DNA of 64,000 nt from Oscillospiraceae bacterium (GCA_017538965.1 JAFYHU010000036.1:1-64000); one strand, 5' to 3'; numbered from the stretch's first letter, positions 18,443 through 27,298 are shown. The notes: a model not told the origin generated them from the sequence alone. Numbers and translations are program-made.

Positions 18443-19321
18443 ATGATCAGAAGCATGACCGGTTTCGGCGCGGCAAAAGGAAAGGCGGCCGGCCTCTCGC
18501 TGAGCATCGAGCTTCGCAGCGTGAACAACCGCTATCTGGACATCGGCATCAAGCTCCCGCGGGGCTTTCTGTTCGCCGAGAGCTTTGTAAAAAATGCTCT
18601 CCAGGAGAAAATCTCACGCGGCAAGATCGATGTGTTCTTCACGCTTGACCTTGACGAGGGAGACAGAACCAGAATCCGGGTCAATCAGAAACTGGCACAG
18701 GCCTACTGTGATGCGGTGGAAGAGATCGGCGGAATGCTTCATCTTCCGTCCGGCGTCGAGGCGCTGGATATTGCACGGTTTCCGGATGTGCTGACTGCCG
18801 AAAAACAGGAAGTGAATCAGGAACAGTTCTGCGAAGAGCTGCGCCCGCTTCTGGATGCGGCGGTATCGGATTTCTGCCGGATGCGGGAGAGAGAGGGCGA
18901 AAAAATCCGGGAGGATCTGCTGAAAAAGGCAGACCGCATGGAAAGCCTGCTTCAGGCGATCGAGGAGAAAGCACCGGAGACCGTTTCCGCCTATCAGAAA
19001 CGCCTGAGGGACAAGCTCGATGAAGTCCTGTCAGAGTCGGGCATTCTGCAGGAGCGGATTCTCGCGGAAGCGGCGATTTATGCCGACCGGATCGCGACGG
19101 ACGAGGAAACCGTCCGGCTGCACAGTCATCTTTCTCAGTTTCGCAGCATGCTTCAGGAAGGCTCTCCGATCGGCAGAAAGCTGGATTTTCTGATCCAGGA
19201 GTTCAACCGCGAAGCCAATACTATCGGCTCAAAATGCCAGGATTCGGAGATCGCCTATCTGGTTGTCGATCTGAAATCGGAGATCGAGAAGGTCAGGGAA
19301 CAGGTGCAGAACATTGAGTGA
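18443..19321 (+). CDS. yicC: YicC/YloC-family endoribonuclease
   Basis: Metal-dependent endoribonuclease of the YicC family, which in other bacteria helps degrade small RNAs and mRNA. The 292 residues open with the family signature MIRSMTGFG, then SIELRSVNNRYLD, and close with the conserved DUF1732 end (FLIQEFNREANTIGSK...EIEKVREQVQNIE). GAGGAGG sits 7 nt before the ATG. It lies upstream of remA and gmk as in Bacillus (yloC). Confidence 0.93.
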   Translation: MIRSMTGFGAAKGKAAGLSLSIELRSVNNRYLDIGIKLPRGFLFAESFVKNALQEKISRGKIDVFFTLDLDEGDRTRIRVNQKLAQAYCDAVEEIGGMLHLPSGVEALDIARFPDVLTAEKQEVNQEQFCEELRPLLDAAVSDFCRMREREGEKIREDLLKKADRMESLLQAIEEKAPETVSAYQKRLRDKLDEVLSESGILQERILAEAAIYADRIATDEETVRLHSHLSQFRSMLQEGSPIGRKLDFLIQEFNREANTIGSKCQDSEIAYLVVDLKSEIEKVREQVQNIE

Positions 19322-19601
19322 TCGAAACGCTTTTCTGTCGATCGGATTCGGCAATTACCTGTCTGCCGAAAAGACGCTTGCCGTGTTGTCACCGGATTCG
19401 GCGCCGATCAAACGGATGATTGCGGACGGGCGGGAAAAGGGCCTGCTCGCGGATGCTTCCTTCGGCAGAAGCACCCGATCGGTTCTTTTGATGAACAGCG
19501 GCCATATCATCCTTTCCGCATTGACGCCGGAAGAAATCATGAAACAGATGAAAATCAGCCAGGAGGGAGAGCGATCAAAATCAACAGCAGGGGAAAACTG
19601 A
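19314..19601 (+). CDS. remA: RemA-like DNA-binding regulator (DUF370)
   Basis: RemA/YlzA family. In Bacillus subtilis RemA is a DNA-binding activator of matrix and osmoprotection genes. The 95 residues carry the family core IGFGN, LSPDSAPIKRMI, a DASFGRSTRSVL stretch and ILSALTPEEIM. The start appears to be TTG at 19314, inside the end of yicC; no ATG or GTG gives the family N-terminus. The C-terminus extends a few residues past the family norm into the gmk start region. Confidence 0.9.
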   Translation: MSDRNAFLSIGFGNYLSAEKTLAVLSPDSAPIKRMIADGREKGLLADASFGRSTRSVLLMNSGHIILSALTPEEIMKQMKISQEGERSKSTAGEN

Positions 19602-20179
19602 TTATCATTTCCGGCCCTTCCGGAGCCGGAAAGAGCACCGTGGTCTTTCGGGCCATCGAAGGCCGGGAGGATGTCTGCTTTTCCACTTCGGTGACCACCC
19701 GGGCACCCCGGCCCGGAGAGGTGGACGGAAGAGAATATTTCTTCATCTCCCAGGAACGCTTCGATGAGATGGTTGCCGCGGGAGAACTGCTGGAGCATGC
19801 CGGCTATATCAATCACTCCTACGGAACGCCGCGTGCCTATGTGGAAGAGCAGCTCGAAAAGGGCTTCAATGTGATTCTGGACATTGAAATCCAGGGTGCC
19901 CGCCAGGTCCATGAGAAGATGCCCGAAGCGATTTCGGTTTTCATCATGCCGCCGTCCATGGGCGAGCTGCGCCGCCGCCTGGAAGGCCGAGGCACCGAAA
20001 CCAAAGAAACGATCGACGCCCGCATTGCCCGTGCGCGGCAGGAGATCGAAGAAGCGGATTTTTATCAGTATCTGATCGTCAACGACGACATCGATACGGC
20101 AGCCGAACAGTTCCGCGCAATCCTGACGGCGGAACACTGCCGCTTCGACAGGCAGCTTCTTTGCTGCCTTGCAGAATAA
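19574..20179 (+). CDS. gmk: Guanylate kinase, apparent ATC start codon
   Basis: Converts GMP to GDP. The expected N-terminus with P-loop GPSGAGKST lies upstream of the first ATG/GTG/TTG codon of this frame (GTG at 19640, which would remove the P-loop lysine). Reading back, the natural family start is at 19574, where the codon is ATC followed by AAA ATC AAC. AGGAGGG (19561-19567) sits 6 nt before it, an ideal spacing. From there the protein has 201 residues, the usual length. The gene overlaps remA by 28 nt. Either translation starts at ATC, a rare codon like that of infC, or one base has been miscalled or mutated (ATG to ATC). All catalytic motifs are intact. Confidence 0.88.
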   Translation: MKINSRGKLIIISGPSGAGKSTVVFRAIEGREDVCFSTSVTTRAPRPGEVDGREYFFISQERFDEMVAAGELLEHAGYINHSYGTPRAYVEEQLEKGFNVILDIEIQGARQVHEKMPEAISVFIMPPSMGELRRRLEGRGTETKETIDARIARARQEIEEADFYQYLIVNDDIDTAAEQFRAILTAEHCRFDRQLLCCLAE

Positions 20180-20189
20180 GGAATTGTTC

Positions 20190-20403
20190 GCTCCCAATCA
20201 GCCTGCCTCGTTTCGCGGCCAAGGGAAGGCACAGCCCCTGACCAAGCAGCTGCGGCCGCGAATGGTTCATAGATAGATTCCTGCCGCAGAAGCCGAGTCT
20301 GCAACGAATGCCGAAGAGGTCTCGCCTGCAGACAACAAGAACTGTAAAACGCGGCGCAGGAGTTTGGAAGCGAGGGAAACCGTTCCCTGCTGCGTAAATG
20401 CAG
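20190..20403 (+). repeat. Two-hairpin interspersed repeat, copy D
   Basis: The left arm (20190-20262) opens with GCTCCCAATCAG and has TTCGCGGCC/GGCCGCGAA. The right arm (20350-20403) has CGCGGC/GCTGCG with an inner GCAGG/CCTGC stem. An unrelated insert of about 85 bp separates the arms. It fills most of the gmk-rpoZ gap. Confidence 0.78.
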
Positions 20404-20476
20404 ATACCTCAGATCGGGCATAAAATGCCTATAAAATAATATTCAAAAAGTTGAAAACAGAAAGGAAAAACCCACC

Positions 20477-20665
20477 ATGATGCTTTATCCTCCCGTTGCC
20501 GAGCTTGTTGACAAAGTCGGCAGCCGTTATCAGCTCGTGAATCTTGTCGCGCGCCGCGCCCGTACGCTGGCTGCGGAAGCGGACAACCATGAAATCACGC
20601 TGGAAAAAAAGCCGGTCTCGTCGGCAATCGATGAAGTCTATACCGGAAAACTGACCATCCGCTGA
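20477..20665 (+). CDS. rpoZ: RNA polymerase omega subunit
   Basis: Small RNA polymerase subunit that helps fold beta-prime. The 62 residues include the family pattern VGSRYQLVNLVARRAR followed by an ALxEIxxGKL-like end (AIDEVYTGKL). Position after gmk is as in most Firmicutes. The usual next gene, coaBC, is absent, and priA follows after 25 nt. AGAAAGGAAA precedes the start. Confidence 0.92.
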   Translation: MMLYPPVAELVDKVGSRYQLVNLVARRARTLAAEADNHEITLEKKPVSSAIDEVYTGKLTIR

Positions 20666-20690
20666 AAAGATACTAACGCGGAAACCTGGG

Positions 20691-22931
20691 ATGTTTGCCG
20701 GAGTTGCTCTTGCGGGACTGCAGTACGCGATTGACCGTCCTTACGATTATCGAATTCCCGAAAACCTGCGGGGAAGTGTCCGACCGGGGGTTCGGGTTTT
20801 CGTGCCGTTCGGCAGCGGAAACCGCGTGACGGAGGGATTTGTACTCTCCGTTGCGGAAGAAAGCAGTTACCCGAACTGCAAGGACATTCTGCGTACGGCC
20901 GACGAGCAGCCCCTGCTGGACCGCGATCAGCTGCAGCTTGCGTATTTCATGCGAGAGCGCACCTTCTGTACGGTCTATCAGGCGGCAAAGACCATGCTGC
21001 CGGCAGGCTTCTGGCTGGATAAGAGCGGGAACCGCAGAAAGAAAGACGCGAAGAGAGAACTGGTCAGGCTTTCGATTTCTCCCGATGAAGCGGCTGAACT
21101 TGCCGAAGAGAAGCGCAGGCGTTCGCCCAGACAGGCGGAGATTCTCGAGCTGCTGTGCAGTTTCGAGGTGCTCTCGGTATCGGACCTGCTTTATCACACC
21201 GGCGGAAGCCGCGCGGTTCTGAACCGGCTCAAAGAGCTCGGCCTTGTGGAGACTTTTTTTCAGGAGATTCTGCGCCGGCCGACGCCGGAAGCGGAGGAGA
21301 GACTTCCGCTGCCGGAACTGAACGAAGAACAGGAAGCGGTTTTCAGGGGAATTCTGGCCGATTCCGAACAGAACGGCAGCGGGGTTTCCCTGATTGCGGG
21401 TGTTACCGGAAGCGGAAAAACCAGCATCTATGCCCATCTGATCGCCGGGTGTCTGGAACGGGGAAAGAGTGCGATCCTGCTGGTACCCGAGATTTCCCTG
21501 ACGCCGCAGATGCTCTCTCGCTTCAGCGCCTGGTTCGGAGAAGAAGTTGCCGTGATGCACAGCGGGCTTTCCGCCGGAGAGCGCTGTGATGAATGGAAGC
21601 GTATCCAGAGGGGGCAGGCGCGTGTCGTGATCGGCACGCGGAGCGCGGTTTTCGCGCCGGCTGTGGATCTCGGCCTGATTCTGATCGATGAGGAACAGGA
21701 AGACAGTTACCGCTCGGAATCAAACCCCCGTTATCATGCGCGCGATATCGCCAGATTCCGCTGCCATCAGGCCGGCGCACATCTGGTTTTGGGCTCGGCG
21801 ACGCCCGATCTCACGAGCCGCTATCGTGCCCAGATCGGAGAATACGGCTTTTTCTGTCTGCGGGAACGCTACAATCTCCGGCCGCTGCCCGAGGTGCATC
21901 TTGTCGACATGAAGCAGGAGCTTCGCGACGGAAACACTTCTCTCCTGAGCGCACCGCTCCGGGAGGCCATTCTGGATCGCATTGAACGGGGAGAACAGTC
22001 CATTCTCTTTCTGAACCGCCGCGGGACCAATAAGGTGGTTGCCTGCAGCGTATGCGGATATACCTTCCGCTGTACGCACTGCTCGGTCTCCATGACCTGG
22101 CATGCCAATCGGAGAAGGTTGATCTGCCACTACTGCGGGAAAAGCAGCCGCCTGCCCGAGGTATGCCCCGAATGCGGCGGGAGCTTCCGCTTTTTGGGCG
22201 CCGGTACGCAGATGGCGGAGGAAGAACTGCGAAAAACCTTCCCGGACATCGAGATTCTGCGCGTGGATGCTGATACCGTGAGTGCCGCGGTCCCGCATCG
22301 CCGGCTCTTCCGGCGCTTTACGGAGGAAAAGATCCCGGTGATGATCGGGACGCAGATGATCGCCAAGGGACTGGATTTCGACAATGTCACGCTGGTCGGC
22401 GTTCTGTCGGCCGACCAGAGCCTGTACTGCAATGACTTCCGTGCCGGCGAGCACACCTTTTCGCTGCTGACACAGGTGATCGGACGCTGCGGACGCGGGG
22501 AGAAGAACGGAGAAGCCTATATCCAGACCTTTACGCCGGACAACGAGATAATAAAGCTCGCGGCCAGGCAGGACTACGAGTCGTTTTACCGGCAGGAGAT
22601 CGGGATGCGCAGGCTGCAGAACGCGCCGCCGTTTTCCGACCGCATCGCGTTTTCCGCCTCGGGAACCGACGAAGGCCGCGTCATTCGGGGTCTGCAGCGG
22701 GCAAAGACGACGCTGCATGAAATGCTCTCTCCCGAAGACGCTGCCGAGATTCTCGGCCCCGTGCCCTTTGCCGTCGTCAAGATGAACGACCGCTACCGCT
22801 ACCGCCTGTTCCTGAGCTGCCGCGTTAATAAGCGCATCCGGCAGATTCTCTCTGCCGTCCTGACTGCCTGCAGCCGCGACAGTGAAAACCGGAAGCTCAG
22901 TTTTTACATCGAAAACGACCCGAGGGATTGA
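20691..22931 (+). CDS. priA: Primosomal helicase PriA
   Basis: Restarts stalled replication forks by unwinding DNA and loading the primosome. The 746 residues have an N-terminal 3'-DNA-binding domain, Walker A GVTGSGKTS, a helicase box IDEEQEDSY (family DEEHxxSY), GSATPD, and eight zinc-binding cysteines (CSVCGYTFRCTHC and CHYCGKSS...CPECGG). The C-terminal helicase motif QVIGRCGRG follows. The Shine-Dalgarno sequence is weak, suggesting coupling to rpoZ. Confidence 0.95.
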   Translation: MFAGVALAGLQYAIDRPYDYRIPENLRGSVRPGVRVFVPFGSGNRVTEGFVLSVAEESSYPNCKDILRTADEQPLLDRDQLQLAYFMRERTFCTVYQAAKTMLPAGFWLDKSGNRRKKDAKRELVRLSISPDEAAELAEEKRRRSPRQAEILELLCSFEVLSVSDLLYHTGGSRAVLNRLKELGLVETFFQEILRRPTPEAEERLPLPELNEEQEAVFRGILADSEQNGSGVSLIAGVTGSGKTSIYAHLIAGCLERGKSAILLVPEISLTPQMLSRFSAWFGEEVAVMHSGLSAGERCDEWKRIQRGQARVVIGTRSAVFAPAVDLGLILIDEEQEDSYRSESNPRYHARDIARFRCHQAGAHLVLGSATPDLTSRYRAQIGEYGFFCLRERYNLRPLPEVHLVDMKQELRDGNTSLLSAPLREAILDRIERGEQSILFLNRRGTNKVVACSVCGYTFRCTHCSVSMTWHANRRRLICHYCGKSSRLPEVCPECGGSFRFLGAGTQMAEEELRKTFPDIEILRVDADTVSAAVPHRRLFRRFTEEKIPVMIGTQMIAKGLDFDNVTLVGVLSADQSLYCNDFRAGEHTFSLLTQVIGRCGRGEKNGEAYIQTFTPDNEIIKLAARQDYESFYRQEIGMRRLQNAPPFSDRIAFSASGTDEGRVIRGLQRAKTTLHEMLSPEDAAEILGPVPFAVVKMNDRYRYRLFLSCRVNKRIRQILSAVLTACSRDSENRKLSFYIENDPRD

Positions 22932-22955
22932 GAGGCTGAGCCCGTTCAAACGTCT

Positions 22956-23118
22956 CTGCAATTACGCGGATATCGGCCTGCCGCCTCGCACGAACGTTTC
23001 CCCGCTGCGTTTTTAGAAGGGTACTATCGTATACCATTTATTCGCGGCCGCAGCTGCTTGGTCAGAGGCTGTGCCTTCTCTGGTCGCGAAACGGTACAGG
23101 CTGTTGAGGGAACGAGCC
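22956..23118 (-). repeat. Two-hairpin interspersed repeat, copy E (inverted)
   Basis: Same family on the minus strand. The right arm (22956-23010) ends in TAATTGCAG and the left arm (about 23040-23118) has TTCGCGACC/CGGCCGCGAA and an inner CAGAG/CTCTG stem. The inner stem differs from copies B and C on both sides, so pairing is kept. It lies between priA and def. Confidence 0.78.
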
Positions 23119-23164
23119 TGTTCTCAGGACTCTGTAATTATGCGGTTTGGAAAGGAGTACTCCT

Positions 23165-23698
23165 ATGGCTCTGAGAAAGATACTGACAGACGAAGATCCC
23201 GGGCTGCACAAGAAATGCCGGCCGATCACCGCCTTTAACGAACGCCTGTTTCAGCTGCTTGACGATATGCAGGAGACGCTGGCGAATGCTGACGGCGTCG
23301 GCCTTGCCGCACCGCAGGTCGGCGTGCTGCGCCGGGCGGTGCTGGTCCTGGAGACCAATGTTCCGGAAGGGGAAGAACCCTATGTGATCGAGCTGATCAA
23401 TCCCGAGATCATCGAGACCGAGGGCGAACAGGAAGGCGCGGAAGGCTGCCTGAGCGTCCCCGGGGAATTCGGCGTTGTCAAACGTCCTGCCAAAGTCACG
23501 GTTCGGGCGCAGGATCGAAACGGCAATTTCTTCGAGGTCACCGGGGAAGGTCTGACGGCCCGCTGCTTCTGCCACGAAACGGACCATCTGGAAGGCATCG
23601 TCTTTACCGAAAAATGCGAACGCATGCTGACGGAAGAGGAGATTCAGGCGCTTGGCGGCGAACACGGCGGCGAAAACGATGGGGAGGAGACGGACTGA
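23165..23698 (+). CDS. def: Peptide deformylase
   Basis: Removes the N-formyl group from new proteins. The 177 residues contain the three PDF motifs: GVGLAAPQVG, EGCLSVPG (metal-ligand Cys) and CHETDHLEG (HExxH). A short acidic, Gly-rich tail follows. AAAGGAG stands 8 nt upstream of ATG 23165; an upstream in-frame ATG would add six unneeded residues. It is separated from fmt by one base. Confidence 0.95.
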   Translation: MALRKILTDEDPGLHKKCRPITAFNERLFQLLDDMQETLANADGVGLAAPQVGVLRRAVLVLETNVPEGEEPYVIELINPEIIETEGEQEGAEGCLSVPGEFGVVKRPAKVTVRAQDRNGNFFEVTGEGLTARCFCHETDHLEGIVFTEKCERMLTEEEIQALGGEHGGENDGEETD

Positions 23699-23699
23699 G

Positions 23700-24617
23700 A
23701 TGCGGGTCGTCTTTATGGGTACCCCCGATTTTGCCGAAGCCTCGCTGGAGCGGTTGATTGCAGACGGTTTTGAGATCTGCGCGGTCTATACCCAGCCGGA
23801 CAAGGCAAAGGGGCGCGGCATGGAGCTTTCCTTTTCTCCGGTCAAGAGCTGCGCGCTGCGGCACGGGATCCCGGTCTTTCAGCCGCACACGTTTCGCGAT
23901 CCTGAGGTGATCGCGCAGCTGCTGTCGCTCTCGGCGGACATCATCGCGGTGGTGGCTTACGGGAAAATCCTGCCGGACGAAGTCCTGCAGGCAGCGCCGC
24001 TCGGCGCCGTCAACCTGCACGGATCCATTCTTCCGAAATACCGCGGCGCCGCTCCGATCCAGTGGGCTGTGCTGAACGGGGACAGGGAGACGGGCGTGAG
24101 CACCTTTCATCTGGTTCCCGAGATGGACGCGGGCGATCTTATCTATATTGAGAAGACGGAAATCGGCGAGTTCGAGACCTCGGGAGAACTGTATGACCGG
24201 CTGAAGGTCATCGGGGCAGGGCTCCTCTCCCGGACGCTGCGCGATCTGGACAGCGGCACAGCGCCCCGGACGCCGCAGAACGATGCCGAGGCGAGCTATG
24301 TCACGCGTCTGGACAAGTCCCTTTCGCCGATCGACTGGAACAAGATGCCGCGCGAGATCGTCAAATGGATTTACGGGCTGCAGCCCTGGCCCTGCGCGAC
24401 CATGGAACTGGATGGGACGACCGTGAAGGTCTTCGGTGCGCAGTACAGTGACAGAATAGCCGGTGATTTGCCGGGGAAAATTGTTTCGGCAGGGAAGCAG
24501 GGCATTGAAATTGCCTGCGGAGACGGACATTGTTTAATTATTAACGAGCTGCAGGCGCCCGGAAAGAAGCGCATGTCCGCGGCGGACTATCTGCGCGGGC
24601 ACCCGCTGAAGTCATGA
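23700..24617 (+). CDS. fmt: Methionyl-tRNA formyltransferase
   Basis: Formylates initiator Met-tRNA using 10-formyl-THF. The 305 residues start MRVVFMGTPDFA and include NLHGSILPKYRGAAPI (catalytic Asn/His) and the C-terminal OB-like domain (ALQPWP-type: GLQPWPCATM). GGGGAGGAG lies within the end of def. It overlaps rsmB by ATGA, so def-fmt-rsmB-rlmN are translationally linked. Confidence 0.96.
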   Translation: MRVVFMGTPDFAEASLERLIADGFEICAVYTQPDKAKGRGMELSFSPVKSCALRHGIPVFQPHTFRDPEVIAQLLSLSADIIAVVAYGKILPDEVLQAAPLGAVNLHGSILPKYRGAAPIQWAVLNGDRETGVSTFHLVPEMDAGDLIYIEKTEIGEFETSGELYDRLKVIGAGLLSRTLRDLDSGTAPRTPQNDAEASYVTRLDKSLSPIDWNKMPREIVKWIYGLQPWPCATMELDGTTVKVFGAQYSDRIAGDLPGKIVSAGKQGIEIACGDGHCLIINELQAPGKKRMSAADYLRGHPLKS

Positions 24618-25966
24618 GTTCGAAGCGTGGTGGCGGAAAGAACCAGGACTCCGCGGAGAGCATGAGCTCGGAATCCCGCAAAGCCATGAGTTCGGCAGCG
24701 GTTTCGCCGGCCAGGGAGAACGCGCTGCAGATTCTGACGCGCTACCGCAGAAGCGGGGAACTGACGGCATCCGACTGCCCGCAGGCGGATAACCGCCGGC
24801 TTGCCGATTCGATCGCCTTCGGCACCGTTCAGAACGGCAGATACTTGGACGCGGTGCTGGAATCCTTTGTCCGCTCGGGGCTCAGGAGTCTGCATCCGAC
24901 GGTGCGCGAGATTCTGCGCCTGTCGGCCTTTCAGATCCTGTTTCTGGACCGGGTTCCGGATTCTGCGGCCGTGAACGACGCCGTCACGCTGTGCAGAGAG
25001 CAGAAATGCGGCTTTGCCGCCGGTTTTGTCAACGCGGTTCTGCGCAATCTGAGCCGGAAAAAGGACGGCATCGTCGTTGCGGATCCCGCTGTGCGCTTCA
25101 GCCATCCGGACTGGATCATGGATCGTCTGGTGCAGGAAAACGGGCAGGCCTTTGCGGAGGCCTTTCTCGAAGCCAATCAGAAGCTTCCCGACCTTCGTCT
25201 GCAGATCTGTACGGACCGCTGCGGCGCAGACGATTACCGGGCGATGCTGGAGAAAGCGGGAGTCGAGGTTCTGGATCAGAACCCGGAACTTGGGTCCGTT
25301 CTGATCCGGCCCTGCAAGGTCACCGATCTCCCGGGCTATGAAGAGGGTTTCTTCTACGTACAGGACGATGCCGCAAGGACGGCTGTCGCAATCTGCGGAC
25401 TGCAGCCGGGCATGCGGGTTTTGGATGCCTGTGCGGCGCCCGGCGGCAAGAGCGTCGCCGCCGCGATGGCCGGGGCGGAAGTGCTCGCCTGCGACCTGAG
25501 CGAGAAACGCTTGCAGCGCTGCCGCGAAAATTTTTCCCGCCTGAGACTGGAGATTCCCGTCTGCCGGCAGGATGCCGCCGAATTCCGTCCGGAGTGGGAG
25601 AATTCCTTTGACTGCGTGCTGGCGGACGTGCCCTGTACCGGCACCGGAATTATCCGAAAGCATCCGGAGATCCGGGACAAGACGGAAGAGGAGCTGTTCT
25701 CCCTGCTTCCGATCCAGCAGGCGATTCTCCGCAATCTCGCGCGCTATGTGAAGCCCGGCGGCCTGCTGCTGTATTCCACCTGCTCGGTCCTGCGTGACGA
25801 AGACGAAAACCAGGTTAGTCAATTTCTTAACGAACAAGACGATTTCATTATTGACGCTCCATCGGCACGCAAAGGATATTCCTGCCAAAACGGCATGCTG
25901 CGCTCGTGGCCGCAGCAGAACGGAAACGACGGCTTCTTTGCCGCAAAGCTGAGGAAAAAGCCATGA
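24614..25966 (+). CDS. rsmB: 16S rRNA m5C967 methyltransferase RsmB
   Basis: SAM-dependent methylation of C967 of 16S rRNA. The 450 residues have an NusB-like N-terminal domain (about 30-165) and a Rossmann methyltransferase domain with DACAAPGGKS, VLADVPCTGTG (first catalytic Cys) and LLYSTCSV (second Cys). Residues 1-30 are a Ser/Lys-rich extension not needed by the family; the ATG at 24614 overlaps the fmt stop. It overlaps rlmN by ATGA. Confidence 0.94.
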   Translation: MSSKRGGGKNQDSAESMSSESRKAMSSAAVSPARENALQILTRYRRSGELTASDCPQADNRRLADSIAFGTVQNGRYLDAVLESFVRSGLRSLHPTVREILRLSAFQILFLDRVPDSAAVNDAVTLCREQKCGFAAGFVNAVLRNLSRKKDGIVVADPAVRFSHPDWIMDRLVQENGQAFAEAFLEANQKLPDLRLQICTDRCGADDYRAMLEKAGVEVLDQNPELGSVLIRPCKVTDLPGYEEGFFYVQDDAARTAVAICGLQPGMRVLDACAAPGGKSVAAAMAGAEVLACDLSEKRLQRCRENFSRLRLEIPVCRQDAAEFRPEWENSFDCVLADVPCTGTGIIRKHPEIRDKTEEELFSLLPIQQAILRNLARYVKPGGLLLYSTCSVLRDEDENQVSQFLNEQDDFIIDAPSARKGYSCQNGMLRSWPQQNGNDGFFAAKLRKKP

Positions 25967-26988
25967 CGGACATTCTCTCGCTGACCCCGGAAGAACTGAA
26001 AGAGGAGATTCTTGCGCTCGGCCTGCCTGCCTTCCGCGCAAAGCAGATCAGCGGCTGGCTGAAGACCGGCGTACGGGACTTCTCCGAGATGTCGAACCTC
26101 CCGAAAGAGTTACGGGAATCATTGAAGGAACGCTTCAGCCTGACGGCGCCTGTGCTGCTGAGAGCCCAGACCTCCGAGCTGGATCAGACCGGCAAATTTC
26201 TCTGGGGACTTTCGGACGGCAACTGCGTCGAGACCGTCCTGATGCGGTACCGTTACGGCAATTCCGTCTGCATCTCCAGCCAGGTCGGCTGCCGGCAGGG
26301 CTGCGCCTTCTGCGCGTCAACCATCGGCGGCCTGATCCGCCCGCTGACGGCGGGAGAGATGCTGGACGAGGTGCTGTTCACCGAAAAAGAGAACGACGTC
26401 AGCGTTTCGAACGTTGTGCTGATGGGAATCGGAGAACCGCTGGACAATCTGGACAACGTGCTCCGCTTTCTGCATCTTGTCAGCCATCCGGAAGGGCGCA
26501 ACCTGAGCCTGCGGCATATCACGGTTTCGACCTGCGGTCTGCCGGAGGGAATACGGAGACTCAGCGAGGAGAAGCTGCCGATCACGCTTTCGGTATCGCT
26601 GCATGCGCCGGATGATGAGACCCGATCCAGAATCATGCCTTCCAACTGCGGCATTCAACGGCTGGCAGAGGTGTGTGAGGAGTATTTCGCGCGTACCGGG
26701 CGGCGGCTTTCGTTTGAATATGCGATGATCGCCGGCGTCAATGACAGCGACCGGCAGGCGGAGCTGCTGGCCGGGCTTGCCAGACGGCTCGGCGCCCATG
26801 TCAATCTGATCCCGCTGAATTATGTCGCGGAACGCGGCCTGAAGCCGTCTTCACCGGCGGTGATCCGGCGCTTTCAGGGCCTGCTGGAGGAGAAGGGCGT
26901 GAATGTGACCGTCCGGAGAAGCCTGGGCGGGGACATCGACGCCTCCTGCGGCCAGCTGCGGCGGAAACACATGAATAAACAGCAATGA
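25963..26988 (+). CDS. rlmN: Dual 23S rRNA/tRNA A2503/A37 methyltransferase RlmN
   Basis: Radical SAM enzyme that makes 2-methyladenosine in 23S rRNA and some tRNAs. The 341 residues contain the radical SAM cluster CxxxCxxC as CRQGCAFC, GMGEPLDN-like MGIGEPLDN, SLHAPDD, and the C-terminal catalytic cysteine in GxDIDASCGQL. ATG 25963 overlaps the rsmB stop. Confidence 0.95.
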   Translation: MTDILSLTPEELKEEILALGLPAFRAKQISGWLKTGVRDFSEMSNLPKELRESLKERFSLTAPVLLRAQTSELDQTGKFLWGLSDGNCVETVLMRYRYGNSVCISSQVGCRQGCAFCASTIGGLIRPLTAGEMLDEVLFTEKENDVSVSNVVLMGIGEPLDNLDNVLRFLHLVSHPEGRNLSLRHITVSTCGLPEGIRRLSEEKLPITLSVSLHAPDDETRSRIMPSNCGIQRLAEVCEEYFARTGRRLSFEYAMIAGVNDSDRQAELLAGLARRLGAHVNLIPLNYVAERGLKPSSPAVIRRFQGLLEEKGVNVTVRRSLGGDIDASCGQLRRKHMNKQQ

Positions 26989-27014
26989 GCAGTCGGGCGC
27001 ACGACTTCGGCTTT

Positions 27015-27240
27015 CTGCAACTGCGCGGCAGGAAAGCCGATTCCTCGCACGAAACCCCTGCGCCGCGCATAAGAAAAGGAAATGTTAAATCATTTGTTAG
27101 CGGCAGAAGCTGTTTCGAGAGGGGCAGATGCTTCTCTGGCCGCGAAACGGAATCACCTGATTGGGAGCGCCCGTACGGAGGTTCTGCAATTACGCGGAAT
27201 TGAACCCGCTCCCTCGCACGAAGCTTTCCCCGCCGCGTTT
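27015..27240 (-). repeat. Interspersed repeat, compound copy F (inverted)
   Basis: On the minus strand there are two right arms flanking one left arm: 27184-27240, left arm 27098-27168 (GCTCCCAATCAGGTGA... with CCGTTTCGCGGCC), and 27015-27068. The latter has the long GCGCGGC/GCCGCGC plus CAGG/CCTG stem. So a second right arm lies on the outer side of the left arm, as if two copies had fused. It fills the rlmN-prpC gap of 310 bp. Confidence 0.78.
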
Positions 27241-27298
27241 TATTGGTGTATTCCGCTGCTTTTACAATGATAGGTTTCATATCTAAGAAGGATCTGCT

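Noticed and set aside
19640-20179. gmk starting at GTG 19640
   Set aside because: It would remove the P-loop lysine and the first strand, giving an inactive enzyme, while a well-placed SD exists for the ATC at 19574.
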